A stretch of DNA of 64,000 nucleotides from Ignelater luminosus (lineage: Eukaryota; Arthropoda; Insecta; Coleoptera; Elateridae), in assembly GCA_011009095.1 (NCBI GenBank), contig VTPC01090575.1, positions 25,881 through 89,880 of the forward strand, given 5' to 3'. Under the pieces are notes generated by a model. It did not search any database and had not been told where the DNA came from. It worked only from the letters and a program-made list of their open reading frames with translations. Each line of letters opens with the position of its first letter. The first letter of the stretch is position 1. Below, in pieces: positions 23,335-36,710 of this stretch. The position numbers were made by a program, and so were the translations under genes.

Positions 23335-24585
23335 TTAATTGGAAGTAGGAAAATATCAAGGTCTGTAGAAAAACAAAGTTGGTGTGTCACACTTTAGAAC
23401 GTAGAGGTAGTTGATGATTTGATACAACTTTCTTTGCCAACATATTTTAATATATCTAGAAATAACTACATCATCTTCCGTTCGCAGTTCGCAACTGTTT
23501 GGAAGCACGCGTTAATATTGTCCAGTAAATCTAAACTTCGCCATTAGATCCTAGCGCAAGCAATACGTTATCTGCATTAGAGTTCGAGAAAAAAGGATTT
23601 TCAAAAAATATGAATTACCCTAATTAATTAATTACTATTTTGTTTCCTGAAAGTTGCGGGTTTATTACCTTTGACGCTGATAGGATCAATATTGGCAATT
23701 ACTAGAGTCTCCAAAATAACAATTAGTTGAGTTGGTAGAAGAAATACCAAACTAATCTAAAAAACAAATTAGTGCCCGTGATTGTTCTTCCTTTTTCTCT
23801 GTATCTTCAAAAAGAAAGATGAGATTGGTTTTGCTCAAAATTATGAATGGAGGTTTACAAGGCTTGTTTACAGTGAAGTCCTAAAATTTCTACGTGAGAA
23901 AAGCCTATAAAAAGATGTATTCAAATAGAAATGTATGTTTGGGTCTTGTGTGACTACGATGAGTTGCACGTTAAAAATCTCTACTGGGGCGGGGATTGGA
24001 ATACTTCCGGAAGTTCAAGATTGAGCCAGATTAATAATGGTAATAATAATTAATAAATTGTAAATGAGGTTTGAAAAGAATGACAAAGAATTGTTACTAA
24101 AAAACGGTAAAGAGCGTTCAAGTTTTTTCTGCTCAAACACTATATCACGAAACGCAAAGTCTGATTGATGAACTATAAAAGAAAAAAATAAGTACTCAAT
24201 AATACCATTCCAATGGGCTGCTTTCAGCTGTTGAGACGTATTTTCAAATCTTCAGATTATTACGTTTGACAAGATGGCATAGAAAAACAATATGCTTATA
24301 GTTAGTAGATTTGAAGAAGAAAATAAAAATCTTTTATCTAGAAAATTTAGGCCCTTTGAGTTATAATTCTTAAAACTGAAAAATCTCATAGAATTGCATT
24401 GTGATATTGAAGTAATTGGGTAAGCTTGAATCTTCTGTTACTCAATAGAGGGAAATTATAATGTAGAAACGATACACTGTTTGCACTTAGTATCCATTGT
24501 GTTTCAATTAATACTTACAAAGTTTGCAATGATTTTATTTTACTTTGAAGCGATCAAAATACACAGAAACATTAAAACTTCGATA
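23335..24585. other. Non-coding stretch
   Basis: AT-rich sequence between two DNA transposons, with no recognisable gene or repeat. Confidence 0.5.
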
Positions 24586-24587
24586 TA

Positions 24588-25881
24588 CGAGGGCGGTTCA
24601 GTAAGTACCCGTGTTTGACGACAGAAGGCGTTCCTGAGGGAAGTTGGTGTTATCATCGTGTGCTGCCATCTATCAAACGACGGTATAACAAATTGCAGAC
24701 TGATTGATAGGTTAGTTTGGATTTGACAGCCATTTGAGTAAGACGTGTTTCGTGATTTTAGCTAAGATGGAAAAAGAGCAGTATCGTTCGGTAATTCGCT
24801 TTCTGTTTTTGGATGGGAAAAAATGCGAGGAGATAAAAGCAAAGTTGGATGCTGTTTATGGGGACACTTCGCCATCTATGACCACAGTTAGATATTGGTT
24901 CAACGAATTTAAACGTGGGCGAACATCCGTTTTTGATGAGGAGCGACCAGGACGCCCGGCAGACGTGGTTACCGAGGAAATCATTCAAAAAGTCCACGAC
25001 ATGATTCTCGCTGATCGACGAACGAAAGTGCGTGAAGTAGCAGAGGCCGTAGGTGTGTCGACCGGAACGGCAATTAATATTTTACATGATAAGTTGGCGA
25101 TGAAAAAATTGTCGGCGCGATGGGTGCCGCGATTGCTAACGGTGGACAACAAGCGGATGCGGCTGTTAACTTCGAAGCAGTGTTTGGAGCAATTTAAGCG
25201 AAATCCGAAGGAGTTTTTGCGTCGAGTTGTCACCGTTGATGAAACCTGGATTCATCATTACACACCAGAAACTAAGCAACAATCAAAACAATGGATTTCT
25301 CCCGGTGAATCTGCTCCAAAGAAGGCGAAGATGGTTCCATCGGCCGGAAAGGTCATGGCGACGATTTTTTGGGATGCGAACGGCGTCATCCTCATGGATT
25401 TTTTATAAAAAGGAAGACCGATCACTAGACAATACTACAGTGAGTTATTAGACAGCTTCGACAACAAATTGAAGGAGACACGGCCGCATTTGGCAAAAAA
25501 GAAGGTGCTGTTTCACCACGATAACGCACCAGCACATTCATCCGGAGTTGTCGCCGCCAAACTGCATGAATTGCGTTATGAATTGCTGCCGCACCCCCCG
25601 TATTCACCCGATCTGGCTCCCTGCGACTTTTTCTTGTTTCCTAACATGAAGAAATGGCTCGCGGGAAAAAAATTTAGCTCAAACGAGGAAGTCATCGCCG
25701 AGATAGAGGCGTATTTTGGAGAGTTCGACAAATCCTATTTTTTGGAGGGGTTAAAAAAATGGCAGGAACGTTGGAAGAAGTGTATATTTCTAAAAGGAGA
25801 CTATGTTGAAAAATAAAAAAAAAATTTTTGAAAAAAATTGTGTCTTCATTTCTAACACGGGTACTTATTGAACCGCCCTCG
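24588..25881 (+). mobile_element. Mariner element, copy 1 (DD34D)
   Basis: A full-length 1294-bp element. The left TIR begins CGAGGGCGGTTCAGTAAGTA. The right TIR matches it in inverted orientation with one difference over 28 bp. It is flanked by TA at 24586-24587 and 25882-25883, the usual Tc1/mariner target duplication. It contains one transposase frame broken by a single stop codon. A sister copy lies at 52100-53390 in the opposite orientation, roughly 99% identical by eye. Confidence 0.95.
24767..25816 (+). pseudogene. Mariner transposase with one internal stop
   Basis: The frame starts at MEKEQYR. An in-frame ATG 33 bp upstream exists, but this start matches the usual mariner N-terminus and gives 349 sense-length codons, typical of the family. 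N-terminal helix-turn-helix segments are followed by the linker motif WVPRLLT (family form WVPHELT). The catalytic aspartates are D158 (VDETWIHHYTPE), D252 (HHDNAPAH) and D287 (SPDLAPCDFFLF), with 34 residues between the last two. A TAA at codon 214 (25406-25408), right after MDFL, is the only break. The family usually has Gln there, so a C-to-T change fits. It would cut the protein before D252, so no active transposase is expected without readthrough. Confidence 0.92.
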
Positions 25882-25883
25882 TA

Positions 25884-28800
25884 CAAACTTGTGATTAACA
25901 AACTTATTTAACAGTTGCATAGGTAAACAGTTCTCATACGTACCTTTACGAAGTGAAATAATTTACGTCATAGTTTTCTAAAACAGTACATAATGGATAT
26001 GAACAGCAACGTTTGTTCTAATCGTCCCCGGTATGTATGTCGCACACGGTATTGAAAATTCAAGATCATTCTAAATGAGCCATGATAAATATAAATCTAA
26101 TAAAAGATACTACAGAGATAATTTATGCAGAAATGTACGTGAATTGCAAAAACCTAGTAATATCATACACCTAAATCAAAACTCAAGGTTAAAACTTTGA
26201 AAACACATACAGACGAATATACATACAAATGCAAAAGTTATGACTATGTAATTTGAAACCTTCACGGTAAACCGCTGAAATTATTTTGTCATGTGCATTG
26301 TTAAATGTTCAAGTATTCCTCGTGCAATATTATTATTACAACCTGCAAGAATTACACATCGTATTATTTCGTAATTCATATGCAGACTATTTTTTGTTTT
26401 TTTTAATTGTATTGCTTAATTACATTTTATGTCTCAAAAAAAAGGTTAAGTAACATCCATTACAATAATTGATTTCGAGCTTGAACGCGGAGAAAGTCTT
26501 GTTTTTTAAAGAAAACGAAGGGTTCGTTTAGGTGATATCGGGGCCACGTTCACTTGCAATGAATTGCAGTTTGCTGCAGCGTTCATCTGTGGGCGATTTT
26601 TGCTACGAATTCAAATCTTTGTTGTAACTTTCTCAGTTTTATTTACCAAACAAAAAGTTGAAGAAAATCGATAGAGTTTTTTATCTTGTAATTTGCTGAT
26701 AACATTTTTTTACAAGTCATTAAATCAATGTCATTTTAATATTAATGATATCGTTTTCCATGTGCGGAAACATACTAGAAATATACCCAAACCAACAGTT
26801 CTTTATTAGGTAAAAACAGAAATTCTAATGGAATAAACCTCAAGCTTCCAATTAAACCAAGATAAAAATCGACTTGATGGCATCCTTTTTAATAGCCTAT
26901 TGTCTTCACACTGACCATTTATTTGCATGTAATTCAGTCGTATAATTATCAGCAATTATAAAAACAAAACACAAACAAATTTTCGTTTAATTCAATTCCT
27001 TTTTGGTAAGGATATCAAGGTTAATAAGAATTCTTTAATTCTTTTATAAATTACAAATTAAAATAATTTACGTTGGAGTAGCCTGAAGCGCAAACTGTTT
27101 TTTAGGCGCCATGGCAATTAGTAATTAAACGATTTAATTTTAGATAAATTGCGCAGATATTTGCTGTCATTACAAACTGAGAAAATTACAATTAAACTTT
27201 TTAATTGTGTTAATGAGAAATAAATACACAGAGAAAGTTTGTTTTGAAAGAGTTAGTAAGTTAGCCCCAAGCTAAAATTCATGCTTAAGCTATTTTGTTC
27301 TAATGTCTTTATTAGTTTTTTATGTAAAACAAGTTTAAGTTTAATTTGGCCATTAAAATTTGTGTCTTTGTCAATATTGTCCTTTTTGACTAAATCCATT
27401 AATTTTTTGTTCGTTCTATTTATGTACCTATTTGTTTCACTACTGTTTATACCAAAACAAGAAATTGCCGCAATTTGAGAAATTCCAGATTTTTATTGTA
27501 GACACTTGATAAAAAATTCCAGAATACTTTCTTATAATTAGATCCATATCAGCAATTCAAATGGAAATTAGAATTTTCCATTGTGATATAGTACCGATAC
27601 ACCGAATTTATTATCGAGATACTTTTCAAGGATCTTCAATGCCCATATTTTAAGTATTTGGATACTACTAACTTAAGTATTACAGCTGATTTTTAGGAAC
27701 AATTAATATCATATGAACCATATAGAATCATTAACTTAAGTAGAGCTATAAATTGCCCAAAAAAAGTAAGTAAACAATGAAGATGATAGTGTTTTCTGTG
27801 ACCCTGAAATCTCTGCATCACACAGAATGCCTGAGAAATAACATACATGTTTATTTCACATATCAATAGCATGAACTACCTTGCAACTCTTGGCAAAGCA
27901 GCCTAGACAAAATAATGAAATAATGAAAGACAATAAAAAAACTAAGAGACAAGTCTCAGGGACTTTATATATTTGTTTCTTTTATTAAAAATAAAAGCTT
28001 TATATAGAATGAAAACAAGAAGCAGAGTAGACAATATTAACCAAAGCAGGCACTAGAACATTATTGTGGTATTGGAGTAGAGCTAGTAAAAACATATTCT
28101 ACCTTAAAGAAAATTTACTTTCAGCTGCCCTTTTCTACAGATAAAACTTGTTTTAGCCACCTTGGTCATCGTTTCCTACTGTGTCAGAATAAAATTCAAA
28201 ATTTAATTTTAATGTTTTTATTGATCACATTAATAATAAAATCTGCATAATCCTTTTGGGCGAAATTGGTCAATTGACTGAAACTGTAATAAGTATAGTT
28301 TTTGACGAACGGATTAGCCTTTGACAGCGGTCAGGTTTTCCAGGGATCCGGGCAGTATCGTTCTTTCGTTTTATTGACAGAAATTCTACATCTGGAAGGG
28401 GTGTCGAATTAAGTTATTGGTAGTAGTGGAGGAATACTGATCAAGCGATCAACATTACCGATAGTCTGGTTTTTAAAGAAAGTGAAGCAAAGTTAATGGA
28501 GAGGGAAGCTTGCCTATTGCCACCACAGCTGGCTCGATAAACAACGAAGATTCTCTGTAAGCCACCGAAGAGGACCTATTTGAGAGTAAAGCCCTAGTAG
28601 TGTTAGACTATAGCTGACTTAAGTAAATAAAAATCGATCGGCAGTGCCTGTATAGCTTGAAAGCTATTTTCCTACCACTACCAACACACAATGCGACAAG
28701 TCGTTCTCAAAATATATGATACCCGATAATAAAGCAAAACGTTTCAAATGACACAAAAATGGCTTTTTTTTCTTTTGTACCTGGAAGACTTTTGATAGGT

Positions 28801-29720
28801 GAGTCGAGAATTATGACATACTACGGTTTTAGCCAAATGCACCAAAGGTTAAAATCTATGATTGTGCGAAATCCTTTAGTTTGCTCTACGATAATAAGAT
28901 GATGCATACTTCAATAAATCTGATATTCATATGAACAAATGGAGGAGGAGGAAAGATTTTCTTCACTTTTGAAGAATAATCACTATAACTTCTAAAATGG
29001 TAGATTGCTGTATTTTCAAGCTTCGTACACACTGGAGAACAGAAGAAAAAATCGAACGTCATGTGAAACCGAAACAGTGAACATTTCAGCAAGTTTGTAA
29101 CAAAAATCATCAAAGGAGGTAAGTGAGCACGTTAAACCCAGTTTAATTTGCAAGTTTGCGAACTATTCAGAACTCGCTTTGCTGTTTTGTTCTACAGAAT
29201 GTACAAATCTTAATTAAAATGATAGAGAACTTTTTCTCTAAACAATAATTTTTGATAAATTTACAGTCAAAAATTTATCAGTAATTGTAATACTTTAAAA
29301 CATTTGGTCTCACTTTTAGTTTCGTAGTAAAGATTTAATTCATATTTATACTTTTAAAACTAGTGCATGGTATAGTACAGTACACGCTGTGTTTAGAAAG
29401 TCGCGCGTAAATCTATTTACTCGACTATCGACAGTTTTTCGAAAAAACGCCGAAAACCATTGATCTTACTTTTTACTGTGCATTTTTCCCAAAAGGAAAT
29501 TTCCATCCTTCTCCCGTCAGCGAACGAACTATGACGTCGACGATGATTTTTTTCCTTACTTTCTCAATTAGAAAGTCAGTATCTTCCGAGTTTTATAGTA
29601 TCCCGCGATATATGTTTGGTTTCAACAGTAGAATGCATCGGCTCATTTTGCTGTTGATGTTAAAAACCATAAAAAGGAGATATTTCCAAGAAGATAAAGA
29701 GAAGGATGAAGCCCAATTAT
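25884..29720. other. AT-rich non-coding stretch
   Basis: No gene recognised. Short open frames (27281-27478 plus, 29113-28886 minus, 29531-29917 plus) carry no known motif. The last one runs into the repeat cluster that follows. Confidence 0.5.
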
Positions 29721-29727
29721 ATACAGT

Positions 29728-29850
29728 GGGCAATATTGCCATTTGGCAATTTCCCTACGTTGGGATTATTACTAGAAAGTTATCGGCTCTCTTACTGGGA
29801 ATACTGGGGATATTATTAAGAACTGGGGAATATTCCTGGCAATATTGCCC
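29728..29850. repeat. GGCAATATTGCC-bounded repeat
   Basis: GGGCAATATTGCC (29728-29740) and GGCAATATTGCCC (29838-29850) bound a 123-bp segment. The core is itself palindromic. Related fragments (GGCAATTTCCC, GGGGATATT, GGGGAATATT) fill the interior. More copies of the motif occur at 30581-30591 and 30735-30800. Confidence 0.6.
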
Positions 29851-29868
29851 GAAAGAGATTGTGATATA

Positions 29869-30265
29869 CAGTGTGTCCAAGATAAAATGGAATATATGGG
29901 GATATTGGATACGGTGATAGATACAAGATCATTCAAATGGGGAAAACATAGCGCATTTACGTGCTCATTAACAATCTGATTTTAATTTTCAGAAATTAAT
30001 CCCGTTACTGAACCGAAGTAGGCGTTGATTTAGAGAATTCTTGAAGTCCCCATTACCCATTACCCCTGCCAATTTGGTGAATGTATCTCTTACAATAAAT
30101 AAAATATGGAGGTTTTTAGAAAACGCACATTTTTCGTTTTCGCCTTGTATTTAGTAAAGGGAAAGATTTTTGGAAATGTAAATCTTTTTTCACATTTAAA
30201 CAATCTTGTTTCTACTACCGTTTCCAATATCCCCATTTGTGCCCCATGTTATCCTGGACACACTG
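29869..30265. mobile_element. TA-flanked MITE, Tc1/mariner type
   Basis: A 397-bp segment bounded by CAGTGTGTCC and its inverse GGACACACTG, with TA at 29867-29868 and 30266-30267. The inverted similarity continues for about 45 bp per side, including ATGGGGATATTGGA on the left and TCCAATATCCCCAT on the right. There is no coding frame. It sits between two GGCAATATTGCC-rich blocks. Confidence 0.8.
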
Positions 30266-30539
30266 TATAATGAATATTTCACAAAACGTTGATAAAGGAA
30301 ATGCAGACTTGCAGGTTGTTGCATGAGATCACCTCTTCCAACGACTTAATAATAATGTCAGTATCAGCAATTCATAGAATACTTGTTGTTTGTGCTCTAA
30401 ATCTGTAGTTATGTCTTTTATAGTTCAGTGTTCATTTTATGAAGGTGCTACATATCTGTTTTCATAAAACCATGAAACTAAAAAGGTTTGGATTTGTACT
30501 AAATAAAAATGCAAACAAATACTGACTCTTCAAATAAGG

Positions 30540-30800
30540 AACAAGGAATGTTACTGGAAATACTGCCGGAATAATGCCAAGAATATTGCCCAAAATGAAG
30601 ATTTCTAGAAATCTATCCTTCTATGTTTATTGTTGTCTTTTGTAATACTTTTATAGAAATAGGAATATTAGATTAAACAGTCAAGATTATACAAACACAA
30701 GCATTAGTATCTAATGTTGCCTTATGTTTTCATTTTTCGGCAATACTGTAATATTGCCAGGTATGTTGCTGGCAATATTACCCTAATTTTAAATTGCTGG
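30540..30800. repeat. Second AATATTGCC-rich block
   Basis: Motif copies include GAATATTGCCC (30581-30591), GGCAATACTG, TAATATTGCCAGG and GCTGGCAATATTACCC (to about 30785). They echo the block at 29728-29850 on the other side of the MITE. The two blocks may be one older repeat split by later insertion, or independent copies. Confidence 0.45.
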
Positions 30801-31864
30801 CAACGGCGCATTGCTACGCCCAATGGAAAGACGCGCGTTTGCCTGACTTGACACTCCTTGGCTTTTTTATGGAAATTTTTAATGAATAAAGTTTACAAGA
30901 TTAAACCCAGACATAGAAGATAGGGAAAAAGGAATACGCCAAAGAATTTTGTCAATAAGTCCTGAAGAGTTTTACTATCGCCCTGAAATGTGTCAAGAAG
31001 TGCATGGCAGTTATTTTGAACATCCTCTGTAGTCTTTTACTTTTTTCTCATTTCGTTTTTGGAGCTGCAAAACTGCTTCCGTCTACTACACGAGGATCAG
31101 TTTCTTTATCTTTTAGTGAATTTACTGACTAAGGACTAAATCCATTTTAAAAGCATTGACTCTCGATGAAATTTGTCTTAGGTAGTTAATCCTCCAGGAA
31201 AGAATAGCAGTTTTTGGGAAAGAGTGGAAAGCTTTAGACGTATTTTGATTCTGTTTAAAAGATGAATAATAATTTTAGAATCAGACGAATATTAGATAAA
31301 CAGAATACTATATTATTACAAATATAGCAATTAAAGCCATTGATCCCGTCACGTAATATAAATTGAATACATGACTAATTGCGTGCTGCAAGAAATTTTC
31401 TGTAGAATTAAAATAAAGTCGAAATTCCCCCGCTTGGAGAAGTCTAGTAAGTAAATCAATTTCCTTTGAGAATCCAAAAGAGCTTATTTCTCTAAACATA
31501 TTAGTAAATAAAATTCTTGATTTCACATTCTTTTATTTTTTCGTACACACACAATAATCTAATGAGCATTTCTATTTTTTGTTTTTAATTATTGCCATCA
31601 AACTTCATAGACTTTCCAAAGGTTCTTCTTACATATAATGCTTCTTCTGTTTCTAATTAATCATCGTTAGTCTCCCTATGCGTGTCTGAAAGTTAACACC
31701 CTTACGTTTGGATATCAGTAAGCCAAAAAGTTGAAACTTCACAGAGTATGACTTTGCTGTGTACTAACTTTGCAATAATGCCATTTGATAACATGAAATT
31801 TAAAACCACTCTTTAAATCATCTAATTTTAGGGAGATATTACAGCCTTAAAAACTGACAACTAA
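30801..31864. other. Non-coding stretch
   Basis: Contains a 72-codon minus-strand frame (31526-31308) with a hydrophobic C-terminus (GSMALIAIFVII) that I do not recognise. Nothing else was seen. Confidence 0.4.
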
Positions 31865-32017
31865 GGTCCGGTTGCACAAAACAAACTAAATTTGTTGTTT
31901 CATTTAATTTAGCTATTAACCACTTAGTTGTTCATATTCTATGCGTTTAACCAATCAGATAAGTCAATCACGAAATCAAATGTGACAACAAGTTTGATTT
32001 CTTTTGTGTAACCGGCC
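31865..32017. mobile_element. Short MITE with GGTCCGGTT termini
   Basis: The left end is GGTCCGGTTGCACAAAACAA and the right end inverted is GGCCGGTTACACAAAAGAAA. About 20 bp match with a few differences. The 153-bp body is AT-rich and non-coding. The flanking trinucleotides are TAA on the left and ATA on the right, so no clean TSD is seen. The superfamily is undetermined. Confidence 0.65.
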
Positions 32018-32395
32018 ATAGGAGTGTATTTTCTTAAAGTGGGCTACTTACAAATGATATTAGATCGTTACATATTGCCGCGGTTAGACAACTGTCATAC
32101 ATTAGGAAGATACAAAAATAAACTGAGAATAACACTTGAATTAAGAAAAGTTAGAATCCGTTAATAAGAGACGCATTTTATTAAAAAGGAGTTTTTTTAT
32201 GAATTGCTAAAATTATAAACGTCGATGCATTGCGTTATCTCAAAAAATATACAGATAACAATCGAGAAATGTGTGGTAACTCAGAATTTAATTCTGATTT
32301 AATAACAAGAAGCTGCCCTAAGGTTTATTAACACTCGGTATATTTATTCCTAAATGTTACATTATGTAGTAATTAGTTTTCATTTATCTTTTAAG

Positions 32396-32779
32396 TTAGA
32401 GGTTTAAAGTTGCATTTATCAATGATTTATAGTCATTCTTAAATTGACAATAAAAGAGCAATTTCAAAAAGAGAATCACAGAGTTTATTCCCGAGTACAA
32501 CCAAAATATCAAAATAATTGCAATGGTAAGAAAAGAACCGCATAGTAAAACAAGAAATATCTCAATGTCCGAGTTCGTAAACATTGTTTCTATTATTAGG
32601 TATTCCACCTTACTGTTTATTTCAGTCTTCAAATCTAATTTGCAAAGCAAGAAATAAAAGAAGAAAAATAAAACGCTAATTATACACAGGGGGTGCAAAA
32701 ATAACTTAAACTGGAGCAGGAAAGCTTTTGAAAACCTACTAATCTTTAAATGACATAACACAAAAGTATCTGCAAACAT
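32396..32779 (-). CDS. Orphan 127-codon frame with hydrophobic segments
   Basis: The longest ATG-started frame in an otherwise empty region. It encodes at least three hydrophobic stretches (about residues 30-45, 74-94 and 100-110) and basic, aromatic-rich linkers. The look resembles one exon of an insect chemoreceptor (odorant or gustatory receptor), but no diagnostic motif is present and no splice partner is convincing. The frame at 31526-31308 is too weak to link. AT-rich DNA gives Phe, Leu and Ile-rich frames by chance, so this may not be a gene. Confidence 0.15.
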   Translation of the reverse strand: MFADTFVLCHLKISRFSKAFLLQFKLFLHPLCIISVLFFFFYFLLCKLDLKTEINSKVEYLIIETMFTNSDIEIFLVLLCGSFLTIAIILIFWLYSGINSVILFLKLLFYCQFKNDYKSLINATLNL

Positions 32780-35700
32780 CTTATATAATCTTTTGTCTTC
32801 AACAATTCTTAATTAAATTAATATTGTCACGGAAACACTAACAGAAAAATAACATAATTTTTGTTCACATGGTACATATATGCTTTTGGTGTGTTTTCTG
32901 ATTTTGATGAAAAAGATTAAACAAAATTAATAAATGCTTCCTTAAAACTATTAAATATTTTCGATTATCATTTATAACATGCTGATGAAGTTTTGCATTA
33001 CCTTAAATGGAGCTTATAGCATTAAAATTGAAAATTGATTTTAGAATTTTAAATGCCCACATACTTGAATGCCTTCATAAAAAGGAAAACAAAGGTAAGT
33101 TCTCTCTCAAGAATAATTAAAGGCCATAAAACTAGATCATCACTTGGATGTAATTATAATTTCCGTTTTGCTACAAGTGTAGCATTGATTCTCAAGGAAG
33201 ATTTTAAACATACTTGCAAATTAAATTTGCTTAGAGCATGTTTATTTTAAGTTTTGGATCAGATAAAAAAGCTAAAATCCTTTTACGGTTAAACATTATT
33301 ATGTGTTCAAAATCTTAATTTACCTCAAATAAAGACCCATAAAAATCACATCTTCCTCTGTTTGTGTTGCCAACCTATTCTTTTAGTATTTACGTGACTG
33401 CATCTACATCCTAATTTACTTTTTTATTCGCAAAGACCTTGCGGTTTTGCTTCACGGTTCATGGAACAAGAAAATCCTCCCAGTCAAAAACTGACTAGGT
33501 TAATAAATCATTCGTTACACCTGCGTAACAACGACATTATAGAACTTCCAGCAAATGTACGTATGTAATGTATGTATACATACAGTATTTTCCTTCATTG
33601 ACCGAGGATATGGCGGATGTGTTAACGTGTGTTTGACCTGGCCTCATCCCAGGTTGGCTGGGCACGGATAATGTGCCCGAGCCATCATCATCAGCCAGTA
33701 AACGTGTGCCAAAAATCACTTTTTGTTTAATTACCAAGGTCGAATATTTTTCATTTGCTATTGTCATCGACACTTAATTTGTTCACCCGAATTTATTACT
33801 TCCTAAAGTATTTAAAAGGTGAATGACGGGGTCAAACAATTTCCACTGCTGAAAAAAAGAAAATTGAAAGACAACGATCTAAATTCCAAACATAAAAAAA
33901 TTAATTAAAAAAGTCGTTTAAATTTAATATATTGACGTAATAGAGAAATCTATTTCCAGTATGATAATGTAATAAACAACCAAGTTATATGTGTTAACGA
34001 ACCCTAGAAGAGAAACCGCGTAATAAAAATAACAAGCAAGAGGTGTCACGGTGTTAAAAGTGGCAAGTTGTCACGCTAAGAACTTGCAACGTACAGTTAC
34101 GTACTGCAGGGTCCGTTATATTCTTGTCATAGAACAATCTTAGAGAAAGAATTAGTTTTGCACAAAAAGCTAATGTTATCATCACTAACTACTTCAAAAT
34201 ATCAAAGAAATCCAGCAAAAACAGCAATAATTTTCCGTGTAACAAATGTGTCTTACATTTAAATTACATTGAAACGGATAACGCAAATAAGTGGAAAGGA
34301 TGCACCTTTATACTTTTATTTACAATTTTTTATATGCAGATGACCTTGCTACTTGCTTTCAAATATGTTCTAGAATTTTTAGGCGTCGATAAAAATCCAT
34401 TTAGCGATTGTAGAACTATTTATAACCTAAAAATAGATGTAGGCTATAATTTCTCGTTTAACACGGAAACTAAAAGTTACTGATCATACTTCCTACCAGT
34501 AAAAAACTAATTTTAGTTATTCTGGACTTTTGCTTTTTATATTTTGATTCAGATGATATCTTGATCTGTAAATGCCTTAATTAAAAAATGTCTTGAAGAT
34601 TCCGGATACTGACAATTAATAACTAAAAGTAGGTGCATACAATCAGATTTTTGATGTAAACAAACATTGGTATTTCCAAACCATTTAGATTCATATCAAA
34701 ACCAAAAACTTCCAGTTTTCCTGTAGGCTATGGTTGAACTTTCTTGGTTTTAATATCGATAAGTAATATGACAATAAAAGTTTTAGAATTTAACTTCAAA
34801 GAATCCTTTTTAAATTTTAATTGTATATTCTCCAGATAGTTATAGTTTTTTTGTAACTTGCCACATTATACTCGATTGTATGCTTTGTATTCAGTCCTAA
34901 CTTAATAGATTCCGTTATGGTGATTGCCCAAATGGCAACTGCCCATCAAGGTTTTTAAAACAAGCTTCAAAACCTATTTTAATCAACTGGTCAGAATGTT
35001 CACCATACCTATAATTTAATTCCTAAAATCTGGATAGCCAAAGCTCACCATACAAAGTTGGACAACTAGCCTGATGCGTGCGAAACGTCTTTATAAAAAA
35101 CCTTCTACCTTGAGGATTTTTGTCTAAACCTATTTCGTTTCACGTTCATTCGTCTAATTCTAATTTATAATTTTCTTCTTGCTTTACCTAAGAAATAATT
35201 TTGTGTTTCATTATAGAAAACTAATGACATTACATAGTAAACAGAATATAACCATAACTAGATTTGATTTAGAAAGTAGCGATCATATTGATCGGGCAAG
35301 GAAACCATTGCCCCATTCACACCACTTGCATTGTGAACGACTTGTCGAATTGAGGGAATCTTCTCTTTTTTGAGTAATATCCTAGAATTGCACGTGATTA
35401 CTCTATCCATTTGACACTGCAAGTATACGTCATACTAGTATCAGGCAAAATAGTGCATTAATAAACAAAATGAAACTAGACATTAGACAAAATGGAAGAA
35501 ACCCAAGACCAACACATCAAAAGAGCAAAATATCTAGTTTACTTGCATAGTTGTAAGCTTAAATCAAAAAGATAAAGCATTAGTATGTACGGTGGTCAAA
35601 GAACAAGAAAAACAGATTTGTAGTAACATAATGGTTGTGGAAGAAATGATGCATAGCGCATAGTAGTATTTACAGAAGGTAAACCGACTATTAGTGAAAT

Positions 35701-36700
35701 CATGTGTACTGAGCAAAATTTCATAGGTACTAGGCTTCGTTATACATCTGACTAAGCCATATTCGTTTACACTTGTTAAATGATCTACTGGACATGTATC
35801 ATCCATAGAATGACCGTTGACCATACACTGTCTTCTTTACCGGACGGCCAGTAAAGAACTCCATCAGCAGTTATGGAGCTCCAGTCAATGACTATGTGTA
35901 ACAAACCCAATAAGAATCAAATGCTACATATTCTATGGATTACAATAATAAAAACTGAAGATAAATTACAGAATTACAAATTGATTTATTATATTTTTTT
36001 TACATTGGAACTGATGTTTTGGACAACACCGCAATGCCCTACGTAGACAGTTAAATGAACTATCCGATTTTCCATTCTGGAAATACACTATAAAATGCGT
36101 TTTTTCTGGTTTTGCCAAAGTAGAAAAGACCCGGTGAGAGAATAAAAAAAGCTAACCAAACTAAGCTTAAAACTGTGTTGTTAGCAATGGTTTATCTTAT
36201 AAACCTATAAAATGTTTAGTCATTTAGGTAAATTGCAAGATTCTTGCTCATTTTTCAATTTGGGACATACGGTAGCTGTGGAACCACGGCACAGTGAATT
36301 GAATAATACATGCTAGCTGATAAAAGTCGTGTCTGAATTAGAAAGGAAAAATAGAATTATTGCAATTCTCATACTTCGTTGATAAACTGTCTGCAGATAA
36401 TTAGGCGCCAACACTGGTCCTCGAATTATTATGTGCAACAAAAGATGTCTGGCGAGTTGTTGGTTTTCAAATAACTATTTTAGTTGCAAGACAGCGGTTA
36501 ACCCTGTAAGATTTGATACACATAAAAAGTTTATATTCAGTTATTTCCATATGGATTCAAAAGCCCAAAGTAAGTTCTTTACAATACCGAAACTATTTTC
36601 TTTTTCCTTAGTCTTAAATTATATTCTCCGCGTTACTTCATGTGATGCATTTTACACCATTTTGTAGATGAATTATTCTAGTTTGAGGACTTCTCATTTA
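32780..36700. other. Non-coding stretch
   Basis: No recognised gene. One compact hairpin lies at 33660-33678 (stem GGGCAC/GTGCCC, 7-nt loop), inside a slightly GC-richer patch (33590-33710). Open frames here are short and unremarkable. Confidence 0.5.
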
Positions 36701-36710
36701 TGTTCTGCTC

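Noticed and set aside
24758-25901. Antisense and offset frames within the mariner copies, also at 52065-53220, 44860-45144 and 59715-60055
   Set aside because: They are by-products of the transposase reading frames on the other strand.
31308-32779. A two-exon insect chemoreceptor on the minus strand
   Set aside because: Both frames are hydrophobic, but there is no family motif, no convincing splice sites and no coding sequence between them. AT-rich DNA gives such frames by chance.
33660-33678. GGGCAC/GTGCCC hairpin as a terminator or regulatory RNA
   Set aside because: An isolated 6-bp stem in a eukaryotic non-coding region, with no context to support a function.
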